The notes: generated by a model not told the origin, from the sequence alone. Shown: positions 47,701-60,344, counted from the stretch's first letter. The stretch is DNA of 64,000 nucleotides from Pycnopodia helianthoides (GCA_032158295.1 CM063253.1:5363001-5427000), one strand, 5' to 3'. A program made the numbers and translations.

Positions 47701-50700
47701 TAAAAGAACAATTTATTTATTGACGTCATTGGTTCTCGATTTCCTTTACAGGTTGACCATGATCAGAATGACGGTCAGTTGCTGTTGTCCATCCTGCAAT
47801 CCTGTCACTCCCAGGAGGATATTCTGTCCACTTTGAGCAGCATCAGGGGACCATGGAGCTTCATCTATTGGCAGGTAAAAGCATTTTAAAAGCATTTTCA
47901 CGTTAAATGTGCCACCCTGGTTCCTCCTATCGAGACGTTTGACAGTTTGGCTGGTAACCGTATTCTGATAAGCAACATTCTTATGTGCTGAGCTCCCTTT
48001 TAGGCTTAAAAGCAGCTCTTTAAAATTTGGCCCTTTGCTTAACTTCAAATAACATGTTATAACTAAAATATTATTTATTGAAAAGCTATATTCTAGAAAA
48101 CGACAACTACAATTCGATCAACTAACTTGTAAACTACAAACAGAAATTCATTGAAAACAGAAATTTGTGGAGAAAAGCATGCCATAAACCTCATTCCAAG
48201 GTGACACATGCTTAGGATGAACATGTGATATTCAGATCTCCCATGGCTCTTAAAGACAAAAATTTAAATAAAAAAACCTGGGGAGAGCCCCCGAGCCATT
48301 TTCCCCTTAATAACCAAAAGAATGTCCCAAGATGTAAGTCATTCTCGGTGACATACACTCCTGATTGCTTCATCCCAGGGATCCCCCCACCCCCACAACT
48401 TGGTCGCTGGGTTCACACAAGATCAAGAAATCCTGGTAACCGATGGAATGCTGGTAGTCGTTTTGTTTTTTTTATACATGAGTGGCTTAGCACATAGAAT
48501 GTTGCCCTAATCTGTCCTCGAACATTTGACCTTAAACGCTGGAGGGCAACAACCTAGAAGAAACCTTACCACCCCCATGGTGAGGGACCGAAGAATGTTC
48601 TCCTGGGTCGTCGTCGGTGTCGTCAAGACATTCTGTATTTCTGGATTATTAATTATCAGGTTTTTTTTGGGGGGGGGGGTGTTTGAATCTCAGAGCTTAC
48701 TTTTTTTATGATGTTTTCTTATGCTTTTGTCTTTTAATACAAGTAATGAACCACAAGGGAAACTGACTGGGTGAATTTCAAATAGTATGGGGTTGAACAA
48801 AGAAAAATTGACCAGAGCGGTATTTGAACCAACGACCTCCGGTCGGTGCTCTACTAACTGAGCTATCTAGCCCTATGTTGGCGGTTTCTCTATTTTGTCA
48901 ATATCTTTTCTCAACCCCATACTGTCTTTTAATACAATGTAAAGAATTGTCCTATATCCTTATTCGGGGCACAAAAGTTACACTTGATGGCAGGCCCGAG
49001 GCCAGTGATTTGAGCATCGGGCCAGTAAAATCATTGACTGGAAAAGCCAGCCGGTCTTGTGGTTTTGGTTAAAATGTTGACTTTCAGTTTGATAAATCTC
49101 TTTCAGTTCTGTTGAGTAGGGAAGAATTCTTACCCATAATACAAATGAGATCAATCTTCTCTTTGTGCTCGTTCAAATTAAAACACTTCAAAATGTTAAT
49201 TTGTGTGGGTATTGTTTGTCCTTCTCATTTCAATTCTGGTCTTGTAGAAAAACACTCTGGTATATTTAAACATTTTGAGCTAAAAGGCCTGAGGAACAAA
49301 TTTGAAATTCTCCCTGATTATGGAAACTTCTTCCCTGTGTTGTGTTGAATGTAATTCTAAATGTCTCCCTGATTTTTATACAATATTGCAAGATGCAAAT
49401 GTTGGCAGCTCCGGCACTGTAAGCTATAGGCCCTAAAGGTAAACTGTAGAGAAGATGATGAAGAAACGTCAGCTTTTTTCAGATGTGGGAGGGAAAACCC
49501 CAAATACAAAGGGAGAAAAAAAACACGCAATCAGGTAGCAAAATAATTCAACCAAGGTCATCGATTGGGGGAGTGTGCTCCCACCCTGACCCCAGAGTTA
49601 TCTGAGGGCACTTCTGCGCTACAGCACCCCAAAATCACAATTTTGATATTTCAAAAGTAGAACAGAGGAGGCTCTAAAATTGGGGGGGTGGGTGCGATGA
49701 AAAATCTAGAAGGCACTCTGGTTGATAATGTTGTTTTGGGGTTTTACTTTCTGTACAACTTTTAAAATGATGATACTTTTGATGATTTCATGCCTGTTTT
49801 TCTTGGCCTCATCTTGAAGACGTGTCGTGTCGTGGCCGAGCAGTTTAGGGCAGCAGCTCAAGTTCTGGTGGCTAGGCCATCAGGATGTGGGTTCGAATCC
49901 CGGTCGGTCACTTGGTGTCCTTGAGCAAGACACTGAACTATAAATGCCTCTTTTTCACCCAGGGGTAAATGGGTGCATGTGAGGGCAGAGATGGTTCTTG
50001 TGATTGATTTAGTTTGGTGCAGCTACATATTTGGCAGCACAGGCTGTGTACTCCCCGGGGAGCTGAGATTGTTTTTAAGGAAGGAAATAATTGGCCCAGT
50101 GACCAGGGGTAATAATGTTAGAGCACCATGAGCGTCACTGAGTGATGAATTTGAGCACTACTCAAGAAGCTAATATAAGACATTTAAAAAATAAAAAAAA
50201 AAAAAAAAGTACAGCCTTTCTTAAGTTGAGCGGTCCACAGTTTTGGGCAATCAGCTCTCCGTCTCCCCTCTGTTAAGAACAACAATAACTGGCCCCTTCA
50301 GATATAGAACTCACCACTTGACGTAACAAAGGAATGTCCACATCGGGCTCACCTGTTGCCTGTAGTCATCTTAAGGAGCTGAGGAGCGCAGCGCGGTATC
50401 TTTACTGTTGTCTGCATTGGAACAGGTGTCTGACCTTGGCATGGGTTGTGATTGACATCAGTCTGCACTCTGTCTGTGAGCTCAGGTGTGTTTTAATGTA
50501 AACACCCCTGGCTGAGCATATTTCCTTGGGGGGTGGGTGTCAGAGAGGCCCCTGTTTTCTCTTCCCCCCCCCCCCCCTCGCTATAAATGTTTTGGCAAAC
50601 ACCATATCTGACCATTCCTTTGATGGAGTGAGTAACTTAGCAAATCTGCTTGCCAAATAATAATCCATTTTTTATTGGCAAATACACCCCCCTGCCCATT

Positions 50701-52332
50701 TTTACTAATCTTTCAGGGACCACTTGAAAATTGATAATTAATAACATGATTGGTTGGTTAGTTTATTCATTTTCCACTCAAGTAAATAGCATAGTCATAA
50801 AAAAATGATTTTACAGAGAATAATTTATGTTGAGCTACAGCACATCTAGAAACTAACAGAGCTTGTACCGATGACCCTATGTAGGTGCCAATGGGGGAGT
50901 GGGTGTATTTAGGCAAGCCCTATGTACACATGTAGGTGCCATTGGGAGAGTGGGTTTATTTAGGCAAACCCTATATCGGTGCCAATGGGAGAATGGGTGT
51001 ATTTAGGCAAACCCTACATGTACATGTATGTACATGTAGGTGCCATTGGGAAAGTGGGTGAATTAAGGCAAGCCCTATGTTTATTAACAGAGAACTCCTG
51101 CTCTCATTGTTGGGTTCGGACCCTAAACTCAACATTTATTTTTTCTTAAAGGAACATTACAGAATTGGTAAGAAAAAAACTTGTAAAATATACTTTTGAT
51201 CACAGATTTACATAAAACTTACTTGGTCTAATGATGATGATAGTAGAAAACATCCCTTGAAATATTTCTGTCTGAAATGCCATATTTGATGAGAAATGAA
51301 TAAACTAATTTTCTGATTGGAGTTTATCGCTCAGTGAGCGTTTTATTTAGGCCTATTTTTTGAATCTATATGATTTCATGCAAATGTGTAATCGGTTTTT
51401 CACTATTTTCCCGTGACCCAGATGGCAGATCGATCTCAAACTTCTACAGGTTTGTCAGTTTATGTATATGGTGGATTACATAAAGTGCTTACACTGCCAG
51501 CAACTGTTTTGTTAGAAAAACCAATTCTGTAATGTTCCTTTAAAGGTATTATAAATACAGAATGGTAAGGATAATAAACATCATTGTTGAATTTTAGTCT
51601 GAAAGCTTACCGATAAGTTTATGCTATTATTTTGGGGGGTGGGGGGAGGTGTGAAATATTTTCCTCTTAAGTGAAATCATATTGAAGAGAACTGTAGCTG
51701 AAAACCTTTTTTAAAAAACAGCTATTTTGGCTGTTACAACCAAAATGAAAGACAATGTGTGTTTACATGCTGAAAGTTGTGCATGGTTTTTCACTATTTT
51801 CTCCTGACTCACACAACAGATTAATCCCAAATTTCACAGGTTTGTTATGGTTGATCACACAAGACATGTACACTGCTTGCGACTATCACTAGCTCTGCCA
51901 ATCCTGTATGATACCTTTAAAGTACAAATTTAAAAAGTCTCCCACTGTTGGATTTGAACCCCAGACTTTTTTATTTTGCGGTAAAATGCCAGGTCTCGGT
52001 GGATTTTCCGTTTCTGTAGGTTGGATCCCAACACCAAACAAACCTAACAACTTGAACTTTATATTTATTCGCCACTTTGAGCAAAAGTCTTCCCATTGCT
52101 TGTTTTGAACCTCAAGCTAAACTTGTCAACCACAACTATTTCCCTTCTGTTCTTAGATTCGAACCAAATCTGATTATTATTTTTTTTACCCCTCTCACAC
52201 AATCAGGAGGCACAGCATCGATTATGGTTTGGACGTGACTGTTTTGGTCGACGTAGCCTTCTGTGGAGCTGCACCGAAGGCCAGTTCAGTCTTTCGTCAG
52301 TTGCCAGTCGGTCGGAGGATCCTGGCAGTCAG
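44629..52332 (+). CDS. ASNSD1: Asparagine synthetase domain-containing protein 1 (ASNSD1), first four coding exons
   Basis: Exons are 44629-44724, 45204-45422, 47752-47874 and 52207-52332, all in phase 0 (188 codons). The protein begins MCGIYCVL with the Cys2 nucleophile position of class II glutamine amidotransferases. It continues LMRRGPD, FSGHVLHQRGPLTSQP, GNVLLWNGEIFDGIK, SIRGPWSFIYWQ and LWFGRDCFGRRSLLW. These follow human ASNSD1 in order. The family also has a C-terminal asparagine-synthetase-like ATP-binding domain (SGGIDS motif), giving about 640 residues in human. None of that part is seen up to 64000, so the gene must continue past the right edge across an intron of at least 11.7 kb, or be truncated. 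The enzymatic activity of ASNSD1 is not established. The start ATG lies one base after the acceptor cttttcag|c. Confidence 0.92.
44742..44890. repeat. Three tandem copies of a roughly 65-bp unit in ASNSD1 intron 1
   Basis: The unit contains 'tccacaagat' + 'gttaagaaat' + 'attttgttgat' and 'tccatccccctt'. Confidence 0.8.
45204..45422 (+). CDS. ASNSD1: ASNSD1 exon 2
   Basis: Acceptor ccattgcag|tta, donor ATAAAG|gtagct. It codes 73 residues, with the RRGPD and WNGEIFDG amidotransferase motifs. Confidence 0.92.
46645..46997. mobile_element. TTAA-group MITE in ASNSD1 intron 2
   Basis: TTAA-AGGCAGGGTGCACTTTTGG on the left and CCAAAAGTATACCCTGCCT on the right, with inner segments as in family A. 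The right TTAA has decayed to ATGA. Confidence 0.75.
47249..47699. mobile_element. TTAA-group MITE just before ASNSD1 exon 3
   Basis: Left end AGGAAGGTCATAGATTGG, right end CCAAAGTATGACCCTACCT-TTAA. It ends about 50 bases before the exon 3 acceptor. It shares an internal segment ('ggtgacagcgggcaccaacc' against 'tggtacctgctgtcacc') with the element at 63578. Confidence 0.65.
47752..47874 (+). CDS. ASNSD1: ASNSD1 exon 3
   Basis: Acceptor ctttacag|gtt, donor GGCAG|gtaaaa. The 41 residues (VDHDQNDGQLL..RGPWSFIYWQ) match human 'VEAEENDTQIL..QGPWSFIYYQ'. Confidence 0.9.
48755..48905 (-). mobile_element. SINE of the Asn-like family
   Basis: 'gcggtatttgaaccaacgac' is the complement of a B box; 'agctatctagccctatgttg' is the complement of the head. 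Confidence 0.7.
48960..49335 (+). mobile_element. 'aggccagtgatttgagc' repeat, uninterrupted copy
   Basis: Matches 54968-55690 along its length except for the 340-bp MITE inserted there. Confidence 0.65.
49826..50208 (+). mobile_element. Most complete Leu-like SINE, with A-rich tail
   Basis: The head 'gtcgtggccgagcagtttag' carries an A box; the B box is GGTTCGAATCC at about 49890. The conserved body ('ccttgagcaagacactgaac') follows, and the element ends in an A-rich tail at 50187-50207. It lies in ASNSD1 intron 3. Confidence 0.85.
50879..51082. repeat. About 50-bp minisatellite, four copies
   Basis: The unit 'taggtgccaatgggagagtg' + 'ggtgtatttaggcaagccctatg', with inserted 'tacatgta' runs. 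Confidence 0.85.
51146..51543. mobile_element. TTAA-flanked MITE, family B copy 2 (reverse of copy 1)
   Basis: Exact TTAA at both ends. The right TTAA (51540-51543) is also the left flank of the next element. Confidence 0.9.
51540..51920. mobile_element. TTAA-flanked MITE, family C copy 1
   Basis: AGGTATTATAAATACAG on the left and CTGTATGATACCT-TTAA on the right. It shares its left TTAA with the family B element. Confidence 0.85.
52207..52332 (+). CDS. ASNSD1: ASNSD1 exon 4
   Basis: Acceptor acaatcag|gag, donor AGTCAG|gtagga. The 42 residues include LWFGRDCFGRRSLLW and SLSSVASRS, the end of the amidotransferase-like domain. Confidence 0.9.
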
Positions 52333-52976
52333 GTAGGATTTTCTCTGAAAACTCAAACTAACTTAACCAGGTAGAGGCTGGGTGGAACAGTGGTGACCCA
52401 GTTTGGGGATAAAGTGAGAGTTGGGCGCCGATCTCCTTGGGCTGTTTGTCAGTGTGACGTAATAGACTGTGCCAGTCTCACACGTAGTCAAACTTCTGGG
52501 ACCAAGTTGGTCCCAATCAAATTGAGTTTTACGTGTGCCCGATTCCATTTCTTCAAATTGTCTAGTTTAGCGTCGATTATGGCTACAAAAATAATGAAAG
52601 TGAGTGAAACATATTTAACAAATCAACAAAGAAAGCCCAAGATTAAGACTTGATCCCCACTTCCGGTTACTTATACACAATTAAGAATTCTGCCCAACTG
52701 ACGTACATTTTATCATTAAACCTGTTTGGTCTCACAGAATTCGGGCGTGATTGGCAAATGGGGTTTCTATAAAAAAAAAAGTATCCTCGTCTCAAGTTTT
52801 CGTTTAAATTGAAATGGTATTTAAAAAAAAATTGCTATAGGAATTTTGATACCCAAGAAATAATTTTAAAAGAAGGTTTGATTTTATAGAAAAAGATGAG
52901 TCTTCATTAAAGTTGTTTTTTCATTTTCGTTTATTTGTTTCAGTCATAAGAAAAGTCCCTATTTTTGCCATTTTCT

Positions 52977-53371
52977 TTAAAAGTCTTATAAAGGATTGTA
53001 CATGTATATATTGTAGAGCTGATAGTCACAGACAGTGTTCATGTTTATGTGATAAACCATATACATGACATAACAAACATTAATAATTGGGCATAATCTG
53101 TTGTGTGGAGACAAGAGATAATGGTAAAAAAAAACTTGCACAATTTTCAGCATTTAAACACATTGTCCTCAGTTTTGGTTGTAACAACCGAAATCAGCTG
53201 CTGCATTTTGAGAGGTTTTCAGATACAGGTTTCTCTTTGTTTCAGAGGAAATATCTCACAGAATTTTTTTTTTTTCTAGTATGAACTTCATAATCATTTA
53301 GCTTTCAGACTAAAATTAAACAACGATGTTTTTCTTATCCTTAGGCCTACCTATCCTGTATTATACCTTAA
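52977..53371. mobile_element. TTAA-flanked MITE, family C copy 2
   Basis: TTAA-AAGTCTTATAAAGGATTG on the left, CCTATCCTGTATTATACC-TTAA on the right. Confidence 0.75.
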
Positions 53372-54967
53372 GGGTGACCAAGACCCTGTAATTTTTATTT
53401 TTTATTTTGTATCGTATTATCTAAAAAATATAGACACCACTGACAGACAATAACATATATAAAAAAAAGAATATGGAGGAAGAACAAACCGAAGAAAAAA
53501 GAAATGTCCCTCATTTGTTAGGAAACAGCTGACAAAATCGTCCAGACTGGTAAACAAAGTTAGTGGTTAACCACAATGTTCCTCTGTTTACTTGAGGGTG
53601 CCACTTCCACATTCCCTCATGTTAAGATTCATTTTTATGGCATCCCCCTGGTATTGACTCTTGGCCAAGAGAAATATTCGGCGCCGGAAATCAAAAAGGC
53701 CGTTCCCTCCACCTCTCTATAAAAGTGTTGTTTGGTGTGTTTTTTTCTCGATCGCTCAAATATTATTTTTGATGGCGGTATCATGGCGGAAATCTGGAGG
53801 ATTGCTGTGAGAGAGAGAAAAAAAAGAACATAGACAGGGTGGGGAGAAGCACAGAATGTAAAGGGATTCGAACTTGAGAACAATGTCTTGGCATAAGCTG
53901 AGGACCCAGGCGAGCAAGGGGGGCAACTGCCCTTCCAAATCCAGGCAAAACAGTAAGGAATAGTCGGGCACAGCAAGAAAAAATCGGGCAGAGAAAGCGA
54001 CAAACTTTTTACCCGGTATTGGAAATTGGTACTTATGTTTCATCTGTGTAAAATTTCGGGCAGATCAACCCCTCTGTCCCCCCCCACCCCCTTAACGAAA
54101 GAGTCCCTCAATGCCCATGTGTCCTGGTTAAGAAATGTCAAAGGTAGGGGACGCAATTGAGATAGTGGTTCGGCTGGGAGGGGGGGTTTATACCGACTAA
54201 TGTTGACAACTAATGTGTCTAATGAAAGTATTCTGTCTCTATGACATGACTATAGGGTTGCGATTGCCAAGGAAACTTTGAACGGATGACTTTAATGGCC
54301 GTCAACTCTCCGTTGTGTAACCCACATCCTTGAACCTACCCGTGTCCTCAGAATGTTGTTTTGCGGTTATTTTCCAATATTAAGAAATCGTGTTCGCCAG
54401 AGCATTCTTTACATTATGAGTGAGATAGCACAGCAGGGGTTCAATACTAAGAGTGGCTCTCATATTAAAGGGGAAGTTGCAGAGTTAAAAACAAATTAAT
54501 TTTAATTTGTTAAAAAAATTGCACTCCTTCAAATCCTTTTTTAATTTTTATTTATTTTTTTTAAATAGTGCTTGTACCTCATATCGCAGTTTCCTTACAG
54601 TGGACATTCTTTTCCTCCCATTTAAAACCCATGTTACCAAACTGAGGCTGTGGGGTAAAATAGTCTGGTGCCCTTTTTTGTACAATGGAGATCAGTATTG
54701 AGTATTGCTTTTGCATAGGTTACAGACAAAATGGTCTGAGCATGGTGGTACACACCTTAACTAAAACCACTCTGATTCTAACTCCAATACGACATCAGTA
54801 TTGTTCGGGACAGACGGTACAGAACACGCTTTCAAAAGAATTTAAGCATTGGTATAACGCAACAATGGGGGAAGGGGTGCACTCTCAGAAGCCAATGGAG
54901 GCTTGTTTTGGAATGCCAATGTACAAGCAACATTAGGCAGATCATTAAACAGCTATATTGTACAGTA

Positions 54968-55690
54968 AGCAATGCAGGGCTTGAATTTGACAATGGACCG
55001 CTGGCCCAAGGCCAGTGATTTTAGCCTCGGGCCAGTAAACTCATGAAATGACAAGTCCGGCAGTCTTGTGTTATTCAATTGAATAATAGTCACTGTGTAA
55101 TATATTTAACAAAAAGAAATGATTTTCAAATGTTGACTTTGAGTCTGGTATTTATACAATTCCGTTAAAGGCCCTGTACACTATTGGTAAGATCGAAAAA
55201 CACAATTTTCACAGATTCACACATAACTTACATGATTTAAAGTAAGTAATGGTAGAAAGGGTTCCTTAAAATATTCTGCCTAAAATGCTATCGTTTCTGA
55301 GAAACGAGTAAAACAATAGTAATTATCGCGCGCGATAATTTGAAAAAACAGAAAACACATAAGATCTCTTTTCACTATTTTCTCGTGACCTCGATGACCA
55401 ATTGAGCTTAAACTTTCACAGGTTTGTTTGTTCATGCATATGTTTAATCACACAAAATGTGGACACTGATTTTGAGCTGTTACCAAAAGTGTACAATACC
55501 TTTAAGTATCAAAATGTACTAACCCATAAGACAAATGAGATGAATCTTCTCTCAGTGCTTGCTTCAAATATAAACAAGTTACATGTTAAAACTGTGTAGA
55601 AAGCTCTTTCTCATGAAGATTCTGGTCTTGTGAAATAAATTCTGGTCCGGTAAACATTTTGAGCTACAAGCCCTGCGGTCTTGTGGGATT
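54968..55690 (+). mobile_element. 'aggccagtgattttagc' repeat, interrupted by a MITE
   Basis: The left part is 54968-55164 and the right part 55506-55690. Together they follow the uninterrupted copy at 48960-49335. Confidence 0.65.
55165..55505. mobile_element. TTAA-flanked MITE, family D, nested
   Basis: Exact TTAA on both sides; termini AGGCCCTGTACACTATTGG and AAAAGTGTACAATACCT. The central palindrome is AATTATCGCGCGCGATAATT. Confidence 0.88.
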
Positions 55691-56159
55691 TTATCCCAAA
55701 TTTCGAGCCCCGCAATGAACAAACAAGCAAAGACAAATCCTGAAGCTAAATTCTATCAAGCAGGTGGGCCGTCACACATAAACAAAACGAAAGCAAGAAA
55801 AACATTTGGAGGAAGCGTTACATTAGAGCAATGATTTAACAACAATGAAACGGAACAAAAAAACACGTTATGATATTGACAATTGATGTTAAACAGCCTG
55901 GCAGATAAATGCAATCTGTTAAAAGTGGGAAGAAGAAAAAATATTAAGAGAAAGGAAGCTCCTGAACGGATGTCTGGAAGGGGTTGTCCAGGATTGATCA
56001 AAACATCTTATTTTCATTCAAACAAACAACTAACCTTTTATGTCTGATTTTTTTTTAGTTGATGTTGATTCAGTTTACTTATTTTGTTCTTTCATTACAT
56101 TTTTAATAAGAATGTATGTTATTTTCAAATATCAAGAGAATATTTGAAAACCCTAAATT

Positions 56160-56524
56160 CTGAAGGTATTATACAGGATTGGTTGTGCTGACAAAATAGT
56201 CGCAGACAGTGTTCATGTTTTGTGTGATTCAACATATGCATGGACAAACAAACCTGGGAAAGGTTGAGCTCAATTGGTCATCGAGGTCACGAGAAAATAG
56301 TGAAAAGAGACCTTTTATGTGTTTTCTGTTTTTTCAAACATCGAGATTTTATCACGTGTGATAAAGACTATTGTTCTACTCATTTCTCAGAAACGATAGC
56401 ATTTTAGGGGGAACTATTTTGAGGAACTCTTTCTACCATTACTTACTTTAAATCATGTAAGTTATGTGTGAATCTGTGAACATTTGTGTTTTTCGATCTT
56501 ACCAATAGTGTACAGGGCCTTTAA
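56160..56524. mobile_element. MITE with a family C-like left end and a family D right end
   Basis: Left AGGTATTATACAGGATTGG, right CCAATAGTGTACAGGGCCT-TTAA; central palindrome TTATCACGTGTGATAA. Confidence 0.78.
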
Positions 56525-57716
56525 AGCGAATGGTCAAAATTGATAAAGACATCTTATGTTCATATAAAAGTGATTTTATTTTCTATTTTATTCAGTTGTT
56601 TCAAATTTTACTTTTTTGTTTTTTATTCATTGCATTTTTTGAAGTGTTATCTTTCCTGTGTTTTTAAAATTTACCGTTTATTTATTTATTTATTACTAGT
56701 GAGCTTACACTTTTGAGTTTTTAAACATTATCTTCACATTATCTATTTTTTTATATCCACTCAGATTTTAGTGTGATACTTGTTGTATAATTTTGGGGTT
56801 ACCATTCAATGCTCCGCCTTTCTCTTAATTCAATACAAGTTTTTGATGCATTTTAATTTTGAATTTGTAATTGCAGTGTAATTTTGCCTCTGGCAAACAA
56901 ATTGAATGTTTTTAATAAACCATAAATAATAATAATAATAATTTATTATTATTATTGGGTTTTTTTTGTGGGGGGGTCAGTTTGGAGAGAGAGAAAAAGG
57001 TGTTTAATTCCTTTTGATAATTTTGATTGTGTGTGGGAAAAGCATTTCAAGAATTTTAATTGAAAAAAATGCAAGAGCATTATGACCATTTCCAGGTGGT
57101 GGGGCTGATATTTACAAGGGTTAGGATTCTTGATGGCATTTTTGTCATTTTTGTCATATGGGGCTGATAAAACAAGGGCTTTATCAAACCCTAACATTCC
57201 TGAAGACAATAGATGTTGACGCCTCACGGGTAGAAAGTGTTTGCTTGTCTCCCTCGAGGGGCAGAAGAAAAAAACGTGAAAAAAAGCAAATGGGTAAACT
57301 GAGCAACAGAAAATCTTGTTATCGGTATTCTGTCGTTTTTGTTATCGTTACAGTTTCACCTGCGACTCAAAAATTCTCTGTGGAAAGTTTTGAGAAACCC
57401 ACAAACGCTGAGGCCATCATGAATAAACTTTGGAGATCTTTTGATTGTGTTCCATTTTTCAAAATAATGGTCATTGGCCTTGCATGTTGACCCTTGCAGA
57501 GTTGACCCTTGAGTCAAAGGCTAAAAACAGAGAAACGCTCTTTAAGGGTCAAAACTTGAGGCCATTTAATTGACCATTTTTGCATTTTCATCGGCTAATT
57601 CCCCAAGTTTATTTATTAATAAACGTGGGTTTTAATCTAAATCTCTCTTCTTCTTTTTTTTATAGAACCTTTATTTTCAACTCTCACTTTCTCAATATTG
57701 TAATAAAATAATGTGT

Positions 57717-57860
57717 CGGGGTTGAACAAAGAAAAATTGACTAGAGCGGGATTTGAATCAACAACCTCCGGATTAATGTGCCGGAACTCTACCATCTGAG
57801 CTATCTAGCCCTATGTTGGCGGTCTTCCTATTTTGTCAATATCTTTGTTCGAGGGTGCCA
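57717..57860 (-). mobile_element. SINE of the Asn-like family
   Basis: 'gcgggatttgaatcaacaac' (B-box complement) and 'gagctatctagccctatgtt' (head complement). Confidence 0.7.
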
Positions 57861-58451
57861 GTCAGAAGCCATACAACCTTTGATATACTGATTCCTCCGA
57901 CCCAATTATTTTAGATATTAAGCAGAAAACTTTTGCTTAGAAAAAGTACAGAAGAGAACCTATTTCTGCTTAGCAAATTTGGTGTGTAACAGCTTTAATA
58001 GTTAAGGCCGGTTTGTAAGTAACTCAACAAACCCCCTACGCCATCAAGAAATAATAAATATAAATACAGCAATCTTTAGGAAAACCTTCACACATGTGGA
58101 TCTCAAATGGTGGAAAAAAGTTCTTGTATCGTTTTCCAAACTCTCTATGTTTACAGCAAACATGTTTTTATTTCCCTCCCCCCCCCCCTAAGCCTAGGGG
58201 ATTGCAAATAATACTTGTTTGTTAGATTCAAACAATGAAATAATTCCTCCACACAACAGGTGGATTTCCAGCAGATCTTGTTAGCATTTCGTCCCCGGGG
58301 ATCGGAAAAAGGCAACAAATAATCCCTAAGCTGAGGCTCATCGGAATTTTGTTTTTCCCCACTGGTCAAACTCACAAATAATGGGGGTACATTCCCTAAT
58401 GGACAGGTGACAAGTAACTAGCACTCTAAAATGTGGGGGGACTGTGCATTG

Positions 58452-58492
58452 AGGGGGATGGGATGGGATGGGATGGGATGGGGTAGGACACT
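58452..58492. repeat. (GGGAT)n microsatellite
   Basis: About seven tandem GGGAT/GGATG units. Confidence 0.85.
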
Positions 58493-58525
58493 TTATCAGA
58501 AAAACAACTTAACTATTTGTAATCT

Positions 58526-58916
58526 TTAAAGGAACATTACAGAATTGGTTTTTGCTAACAAAGCAGTTGCTGGCAGTGTAAGCACTTTATGTAATCCCCC
58601 ATACATAAACTGACAAACCTGTAGAAGTTTGAGATCGATCGGCCATGTGGGTCACGAGAGAATAGTGAAAAACTGATTACACATTTGCATGAAATCATAT
58701 AGATTCAACAAATGAATAAAACGCTCACTGAGCGATAAACTCCAATCGGAAATAAGTGTATTCATTTCTCATCAAATATGGCATTTCAGACAGATATATT
58801 TCAAGGGATGTTTTCTACCATCATCATCATTAGACCGTGTAAGTTTTATGTAAATCTGTGATCACAAAGTATTATTTGACAAGTTTTTTTCTTACCAATT
58901 CTGTAATGTTCCTTAA
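58526..58916. mobile_element. TTAA-flanked MITE, family B copy 3
   Basis: Exact TTAA at both ends, same orientation as copy 1. Confidence 0.9.
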
Positions 58917-59950
58917 CCATTTGTACTCTTTAAATGTACAATGCAGTAATTGAATTGAGCATGCTGGAGAGTCAAACATCGTTTGTCTTGCCAGTCAAGA
59001 GAAATTATTTTTTTTTTTAAACCGAGTAAATAAATCTTACATCATCAGTTGCCTTCTCAAAAAAAAAAATACCCGGCTGTCCTGTCTATCACCGCTGATA
59101 ATGCATCTGGAATGTACAAAATAAAATGTACCTGTGCGCTCACACAGTGTGTGATTTATTTGTCATTAGCCCAGCGTACAAACACTATAGTCAAAAGTGC
59201 TGGGGGCTGGTCAAAGCTTGCTACCTTTTAGGTGGTGGAAACTGGCAGGTTAGGTGATTAGATGGGTTTGTGCCTTTGATGGTACAGGCATGGAATTTGG
59301 CCCACAGTCGGAGTATGTCATGAGAAAAGATATTTGGCTGTAGGGCTGTCAGTGACTTGTCCTCTGAAAACAACACAGGGAGAATAGCCAGCAGTTTTCA
59401 AAATGTTCAAAATGGCTGCCGTTGCTTGTTAGAATCTACAGGTGTATCCTTTCAACAAGGACAAATCTGCGATGGTTCTACAGCCAAATTATCTTTCTCA
59501 TGACGTTCGCTGACTTTGTGCCAAATTCCATGCTTGTATCACCATAACGGCGCAATTACCCCCCCAAATATTTCCTCTGCCTGCCCATCTACGGATCAGC
59601 AGGCTATGGTCAAAACAATTATTAACCCACCTGTGCGACATTACATTTATTTTAAATGAAATTAGCACGCAGCAATCACACTGGGTTAGTCAACATTTAT
59701 GTGGGTTGGTGAAACCCTGAGGGCCAGTGAGAAAAAAAACACATGTGTGCTGGGACTGGGAACACAACAGTGAGTGCAATTAGCACAGAGACATTTCTCC
59801 TTGGAAGAAATTGTTGATCAGCCAAAGTTTCAGCTTCAACTCTTAATGTAATTTTCACATTGATAAGGTATCAATTACAATTTATAATGGGAGAATAACA
59901 GAGTTTTGTACAAATGGAAAATGGGCGATAATGCTGGCTTCAACTTCATT

Positions 59951-60344
59951 TTAAGGAACATTACAGAATTGGTAAGAAAAAAAACTTGTAAAATATACTT
60001 TTTGATCACAGATTTACACAAAACTTACACGGTCTAATGATGATGATAGTAGAAAACATCCCTTGAAATATTTCTGTCTGAAATGCCATATTTGATGAGA
60101 AATGAATAAACCAATTTTCCGATTGGAGTTTATCGCTCAGTGAGCGTTTTATTCATTTTGTTGAATCTATATGATTTCATGCAAATGTGTAGTCGGTTTT
60201 TCACTATTTTCTCGTGACCCAGATGGCAGGTCGATCTCAAACTTCTACAGGTGTGTCAGTTTATGTATATGGTGGATTACATAAAGTGCTTACACTGCCA
60301 GCAACTGTTTTGTTAGCAAAACCAATTCTGTAATGTTCCTTTAA
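59951..60344. mobile_element. TTAA-flanked MITE, family B copy 4 (reverse)
   Basis: Exact TTAA at both ends, same orientation as copy 2. Confidence 0.9.

Noticed and set aside
57158..57490. 110-residue plus-strand frame in the ASNSD1 downstream region
   Set aside because: Basic, low-complexity middle, no domain, no match to the missing part of ASNSD1, and no convincing splice sites.
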